Part shown: in pieces, positions 60,332-64,000 of the stretch | Position numbering within the stretch: the stretch's first letter is position 1 | How the letters are laid out: every line of letters begins with the position of its first letter | Assembly: GCF_018531425.1 (NCBI RefSeq) | Contig: NZ_JAHBOI010000003.1 | Coordinates: forward strand, 372,001-436,000 | Length of the DNA stretch: 64,000 bases | Direction: 5' to 3' | Source: Paenarthrobacter sp. DKR-5 | Lineage (GTDB): Bacteria > Actinomycetota > Actinomycetes > Actinomycetales > Micrococcaceae | Notes under the pieces: model-generated | Databases searched by the model: none | What the model saw: the letters and a program-made list of their open reading frames with translations, nothing else | Told to the model about the DNA's origin: nothing | Program-made: the position numbers and the translations under genes

Positions 60332-61048
60332 GTGCAACCCGAGTCCTACTACCTGATTCACATCGGCCTGGCCGTGGTGCTCTCAATGGTGATCGGACTC
60401 GAGCGGGAGTTCCACCAGAAATCCGCGGGCCTTCGCACGCACACCCTGGTGGGGATGGGCGCGGCCCTGTTCATGGTCATTTCCAAGTATGGTTTCGACG
60501 ACACACTCCGGCTGGCAGGCTACTCCGTGGACGGTTCGCGGGTGGCGGCACAGGTGGTCTCCGGCATCGGCTTCATCGGCGCCGGGCTGATCTTCGTCCG
60601 CCGCGACACCGTCCGGGGCCTGACGACCGCAGCCAGCGTCTGGCTCGTCGCTGCCGTTGGCATGGCGGCCGGCGCGGGGATGTTCGTGGTCGCTCCCGGC
60701 GTCGTCGTTGCCTACCTGCTCGTCACGATGGGCATCGGCCCGCTCACCCGCAGAATGCCGCACTCCCGCACGTCCAGACGGGCGCTGATGATCCGCTACG
60801 TCGACGGGCAGGGCGTGCTGCGGCACATCATCATGACGATCGCCGAACACGGGCTGAAGGTCAGCGACCTCGAAATGCGGACGGACCTCTTTGGCCGGGG
60901 CAGCGGCGAGCAGGGCATCCGGCACCAGGACATCGTGCTGAAGCTGACCGGCTCGCCCCGCGCGGTCGAGAACTCGGTCATCTCGCTCAACCTGGTGAAA
61001 GGCGTGGAGATGATCTCCGTGACCGACATCGAGGACAAAGCCGGCTGA
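60332..61048 (+). CDS. MgtC/SapB family membrane protein
   Basis: GTG at 60332 (AAAGGGGAAG upstream) gives 238 residues. The MgtC core with about four or five helices includes VIGLEREFHQKSAGLRTHTLVGMGAALF and VVSGIGFIGAGLIFVRRDTVRGLTTAASVW. A C-terminal ACT-like cytoplasmic domain follows (residues 150-238). MgtC proteins influence magnesium and phosphate homeostasis and can inhibit the F-type ATP synthase in some bacteria. It is 34 bases after the DUF6454-like gene, so it may be in the same transcript. Confidence 0.92.
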   Translation: MQPESYYLIHIGLAVVLSMVIGLEREFHQKSAGLRTHTLVGMGAALFMVISKYGFDDTLRLAGYSVDGSRVAAQVVSGIGFIGAGLIFVRRDTVRGLTTAASVWLVAAVGMAAGAGMFVVAPGVVVAYLLVTMGIGPLTRRMPHSRTSRRALMIRYVDGQGVLRHIIMTIAEHGLKVSDLEMRTDLFGRGSGEQGIRHQDIVLKLTGSPRAVENSVISLNLVKGVEMISVTDIEDKAG

Positions 61049-61071
61049 CTAAATCCATTTGAATGATTTAG
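61049..61071. terminator. AT-rich palindrome between convergent mgtC and ROK genes
   Basis: CTAAATC (61049-61055) and GATTTAG (61065-61071) are perfect arms around ATT-rich sequence in an otherwise GC-rich region. It starts one base after the MgtC stop and includes the ROK stop codon. It probably terminates both transcripts. Its CTAAAT arms also faintly resemble the CTAAGT boxes at the ROK promoter. Confidence 0.55.
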
Positions 61072-62324
61072 TGGGCCGCGGCTGCGCTCCCGGACTGCTT
61101 TTCCAGCAGCAGGCCGCCGGGCCGCGGGGACAGCACGTGGTCCAAAACGAGGCAGCCGGCACCGATGGCGGCGATGTCCTCCCCGAGGACCGAGCCCACG
61201 AGCTCCACCTGGTGAATCGAACCCACCGCCAGCCGCGTGGCCAGCGCCGAGCGCAGGATTCCCAGGTAGCGCTTGCTGACCGGTGACCAGGACGGGCCGC
61301 CAAAGACTATCCGGTCCGCGTCCATCAGGTTCGCGACGTCCTCGACCGCGCGCGCCAGCCTGGCGGCTGCGCCGTCGAGGATCCGCGCGGCGCGGGTGTC
61401 GCCGCGGTCCGCCTGGTCCGCGAGCTGGCGGAACCGGGCGGCAATTCCCTGCAGGTCGGCGTCGTCGAACGAGCCGTCGATCACCCCGCGTGCCACTGCC
61501 TCGCGCACGAGATGGACCGGCATGATCGACACCCCGACGCACCCGTTCCGGCCGCAGCTGCACTTCGCGCCGCCGGGGCCGGTGGCAATATGCCCGATCT
61601 CCCCGACGTTGTTCGAGGAGCCGCGCACTACCGCCCCGTCGGCCACCAGGCCCGCCCCGAGGCCCGTTCCCAGATAGATGAAGGCGAAGTTCTGCGCGGA
61701 CGGGTTCTCGCTGATCCACAGCTCGGCGTGCGTGGCGGCCGTTGAATCCTTGTCCAGGAACACCGGAAAACCCGTGGCGGCGCCCAGGGATTCGCGCAGC
61801 TCCACGCGGTCCCAGCCGGTCAGCAGGGGAGGGCCGACCACCACCCCGCGTTGAAGATCGATCGGCCCCGGTGCGGCGATCCCGACGCCGAGCACCCGCT
61901 CCCGGGGCACTTCCGCCTCCTCGATCAGGCCGCTCATCGCTGTGGCCATCTTCTGGATGGTCCGTTCCGGGTCCGCCACAGCCTGGACCGACACATGCGA
62001 GCGGGCCACCACGGTCCCGGACAGATCCAGCAGGACGAAGGTCATGACCGAGGGGTCGAGGTGGATTCCGACGGCGTATCTGCTGTTCGGGTCGATGTTG
62101 AGCACTGTCCGCGGTTTGCCCGTGCCGCCGGACACCTTGCCCGTCTCGTTGATCAATCCCAGGTCGAGCAGCTTGCGCACGATGTTGGAAACCGTCTGGG
62201 TGGAGAGCCCCGTGGCTTGGACGAGCTCGACGCGGCTGACGCCGCTGTCCGACCGCCGGACGATGTCCAGGATGACGGCCTGGTTGAACGTGCCGACCCG
62301 TTCAAGATTTGACCCACGCGACAT
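61068..62324 (-). CDS. ROK-family transcriptional repressor
   Basis: ATG at 62324 gives 418 residues. The N-terminal winged helix (SRVELVQATGLSTQTVSNIVRKLLDLGLI) is followed by a sugar-kinase-like ROK domain with LGTGLGAGL and the zinc motif GHIATGPGGAKCSCGRNGC. Such repressors respond to sugars. It is divergent from a sugar-type ABC importer with palindromic boxes in between, so it probably represses that importer and itself. Confidence 0.93.
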   Translation of the reverse strand: MSRGSNLERVGTFNQAVILDIVRRSDSGVSRVELVQATGLSTQTVSNIVRKLLDLGLINETGKVSGGTGKPRTVLNIDPNSRYAVGIHLDPSVMTFVLLDLSGTVVARSHVSVQAVADPERTIQKMATAMSGLIEEAEVPRERVLGVGIAAPGPIDLQRGVVVGPPLLTGWDRVELRESLGAATGFPVFLDKDSTAATHAELWISENPSAQNFAFIYLGTGLGAGLVADGAVVRGSSNNVGEIGHIATGPGGAKCSCGRNGCVGVSIMPVHLVREAVARGVIDGSFDDADLQGIAARFRQLADQADRGDTRAARILDGAAARLARAVEDVANLMDADRIVFGGPSWSPVSKRYLGILRSALATRLAVGSIHQVELVGSVLGEDIAAIGAGCLVLDHVLSPRPGGLLLEKQSGSAAAAH

Positions 62325-62337
62325 GGGACCCCCTAAC

Positions 62338-62377
62338 TCAACTAAGTTGACTAAGTCTATCCTGTCGTTGTTATAGT
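62338..62377 (+). promoter_or_regulatory. ROK operator candidates overlapping the importer promoter
   Basis: TCAACTAAGTTGA (62338-62350) is a 5-3-5 inverted repeat, and ACTAAGT occurs twice (62341-62347 and 62350-62356). TTGACT (62347-62352) and TATAGT (62372-62377) fit -35 and -10 elements with a 19-base spacer for the importer operon. Repressor binding would block the promoter. The promoter call is by eye. Confidence 0.6.
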
Positions 62378-62467
62378 GGCTTGCGTCACACGACATTGTT
62401 AGTAAGTGCGGACAATCTACCGATCATGCTTCGCTTCGCGGAGCCTTCACTCCAGGGGAACCCTGAT

Positions 62468-63880
62468 ATGACTGGGAAGAGAATTATTGCTGCAACGGCG
62501 GGTCTGCTGATGGGCGCTGTGGCCCTGACGGCCTGCGGCGGCTCGGACTCCGGCGCTTCGAACGCCAACCAAAACGGGGATGCCAAGGACGTCACCCTGA
62601 CCATCACCGGCAACGAGATTTCCGGCGGAAAGAACGCAGCGGGTGCGGACTGGATCACTAATTACGTGATCCCCAAGTTCGAGGAGGCGGAGAAGGCCAA
62701 GGGCGTCAACGCCAAAGTGAACTTCCAGCCCAACGGCGTCGACGACGAGGCCTACAAGACGAAGATCTCCCTGGACCTGTCCACCGGCCAAGGCGCCGAC
62801 GTCGTGGCGGTCGACGGCATCTGGTTGGGCGAGTTCGCCGATGCGGGCTACATCAAGCCGCTCAACGACGTCGTCGGCAAGGACAAAGTCCAGCAGTGGG
62901 ACGGCTGGAAGCAGATCAAGCCCGCCGTCCAGCAGGTCACCACCTACGACGGCAACCTGTACGGCGTGCCGGACGGAACCGACGGCCGGGTGGTGTACTT
63001 CAACAAGAAGCTCTTCGCCCAGGCCGGCCTTCCCTCCGACTGGCAGCCAAAGAGCTGGAACGACATCCTGGACGCCGCCCGCAAGCTCAAGAGCCTCCAG
63101 GGCGTGACGCCGCTGCAGATCAACGCCGGAACCGCCATGGGCGAGGCGGCGACCATGCAGGGGTTCCTGCCGCTGCTGCAGGGCACCGGGCAGTCCATCT
63201 ACAAGGACGGGAAGTGGCAGGGCGACAGCCAGCAGGTCCAGGACGTCCTGAACTTCTACTCCAAGGTGTACGGGCCGGAGAAGCTCGGCGACCCGCTGCT
63301 GCAGCAGGACGCGAAGGGCCGGGACAAGTCCTTCCAGGAGTTCTCGCAGAACAAGCTCGGCATCCTGATCGAAAGCGACTACCTTTGGCGCTCGGTGATC
63401 AACCCGAAGACCGGCATCGACCCGATGGCCGACCGGGATTCCACGGTCGGCTGGGCCAAGATTCCTGCCGAATCCGCAGGCAAGGGCCCCAACGGTGCAG
63501 GGTTCGTCAGCATGTCCGGCGGGTCCGCGGAGGTCATCAATCCGAAGACCAAGTACCCGCAGCAGGCGTGGGAGCTGCTGCAGTTCATGAGCTCGGCCGA
63601 CGCCATCAAGGCCCGGATCGGGTCCAACCCGCAGATCTCCGCCCGCGACGACGTCAACGCCGAGATCCTGTCCTCTGACCCGCTCCTGAAGTTCATCTCC
63701 ACCGAAGTCCTCCCGATCACTGCCTACCGCCCTGCCCTGCCGGACTACACCCAGGTGTCGGCCGCGCTGCAGAAGGCCACCGGTGAGGTTGCCTCCGGAA
63801 AGTCGGCACAGGACGCTGGAAGCGGATACGAAAAGGCCTTGGAAGGAATCGTCGGTGGTAGCGACAAGATCTCCAAGTGA
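62468..63880 (+). CDS. ABC importer solute-binding lipoprotein, sugar type
   Basis: ATG at 62468 with AGGGGA upstream gives 470 residues; the lipobox is ALTACGG (Cys 23). The fold matches cluster B carbohydrate-binding proteins (ADVVAVDGIWLGEFADAGYIKPL, YGVPDGTDGRVVYFNKKLFA, SADAIKARIGSNPQISARDD). The ROK repressor lies divergent. The sugar is unknown. Confidence 0.92.
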   Translation: MTGKRIIAATAGLLMGAVALTACGGSDSGASNANQNGDAKDVTLTITGNEISGGKNAAGADWITNYVIPKFEEAEKAKGVNAKVNFQPNGVDDEAYKTKISLDLSTGQGADVVAVDGIWLGEFADAGYIKPLNDVVGKDKVQQWDGWKQIKPAVQQVTTYDGNLYGVPDGTDGRVVYFNKKLFAQAGLPSDWQPKSWNDILDAARKLKSLQGVTPLQINAGTAMGEAATMQGFLPLLQGTGQSIYKDGKWQGDSQQVQDVLNFYSKVYGPEKLGDPLLQQDAKGRDKSFQEFSQNKLGILIESDYLWRSVINPKTGIDPMADRDSTVGWAKIPAESAGKGPNGAGFVSMSGGSAEVINPKTKYPQQAWELLQFMSSADAIKARIGSNPQISARDDVNAEILSSDPLLKFISTEVLPITAYRPALPDYTQVSAALQKATGEVASGKSAQDAGSGYEKALEGIVGGSDKISK

Positions 63881-64000
63881 CGAACTGAAGTCAACCCCTG
63901 CGGCCGCCGTTTCGGCGGCCGCAGGCCGGCCGGCCAGGAAGAAGAAAGTGGCCGACGACGGCGACGTGGCGGGCCTCGGAAAGGCCAGGGCCACCGCGTT
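63855..64000 (+). CDS. ABC importer permease, N-terminus only (cut by window end)
   Basis: From GTG 63855 (GGAAGGA upstream) the frame stays open to the window end: basic and Ala-rich, containing ARKKKVADDGDVAGLGKARATA. This is the typical cytoplasmic start of a sugar-importer permease. A second start, GTG 63948 with AGGAAGAAG upstream, is equally plausible; it would leave the hairpin at 63898 between the genes. No membrane helix is reached, so the call rests on position after the binding protein. Confidence 0.55.
   Translation, partial: MVATRSPSDELKSTPAAAVSAAAGRPARKKKVADDGDVAGLGKARATA
63898..63924 (+). terminator. Hairpin between binding-protein and permease genes
   Basis: CTGCGGCCGCC and GGCGGCCGCAG are perfect 11-bp arms with a 5-base loop, 18 bases after the binding-protein stop. 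Such hairpins after solute-binding genes protect the upstream mRNA or partly terminate, so that more binding protein than permease is made. There is no T-run. Confidence 0.65.

Overview
The window is high-GC, tightly packed DNA from an actinobacterium. The gene content (gatCAB, ligA with an acidic tail, GTG starts, stop/start overlaps such as ATGA and GTGA, type VII secretion genes) points to Micrococcaceae, probably Arthrobacter or a close relative. The genus is an inference; there is no rRNA here to test it. I saw no tRNA, rRNA, CRISPR array, integrase or transposase. No stretch longer than 300 bases lacks a gene.

Bases 1-38 kb form one large type VII (ESX-like) secretion neighbourhood in two arms. 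The left arm (1-15.7 kb, plus strand) is an operon of overlapping genes. It encodes a giant Ig-like/FN3 surface protein cut by the window edge, a MoxR ATPase, a DUF58 protein, a transglutaminase-like membrane protein that lacks catalytic residues, an RDD-FHA protein, a PP2C phosphatase, an FHA protein, a Ser/Thr kinase and an FHA-like/DNA-binding-like protein. The right arm (24.2-32.2 kb, minus strand) encodes a small membrane protein, EccD, a ParA/MinD-like ATPase, EccC, a hypothetical protein and a DUF6177-like protein. Divergent from it (32.4-38 kb, plus strand) are two WXG100/ESAT-6-like proteins, a small helical protein, an 811-residue modular toxin candidate and a row of related immunity-like genes, one of them broken. 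EccB, EccE and mycosin are not visible.

Between the two arms (15.8-23.9 kb, minus strand) lies a full A/V-type rotary ATPase operon (G/H, C, I, K, F, E, A, B, D) ending in a universal stress protein gene. It is flanked by two 100-bp direct repeats that differ at 4 positions. Each repeat sits directly after the stop codon of a secretion-arm gene. Removing the block with one repeat would leave the two arms meeting convergently around a single copy. I read this as an ATPase cassette inserted into the type VII locus, and it is the most striking feature of the window. The 61-bp palindromic core of the repeat has a diverged copy, in the opposite sense, at 46.1 kb.

The rest is mostly housekeeping and transport. 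It includes an ABC-2 exporter pair (38-39.7 kb), a Pro/Ala-rich exported protein, ligA, an inositol-monophosphatase-like gene, a DUF2087 protein, a CaiB-type CoA transferase, a GNAT acetyltransferase, gatCAB (46.3-49.6 kb), a small exported protein, a class I glutamine amidotransferase and the tdh-kbl threonine degradation pair.

An ABC importer operon (53.8-60.3 kb) follows. Its fifth gene fuses a glycerophosphodiester phosphodiesterase to an inositol-monophosphatase-like domain, which suggests uptake and breakdown of a glycerophosphodiester such as glycerophosphoinositol. The window ends with an MgtC-family protein, a ROK repressor and a divergent sugar-type ABC importer whose first permease runs off the edge.
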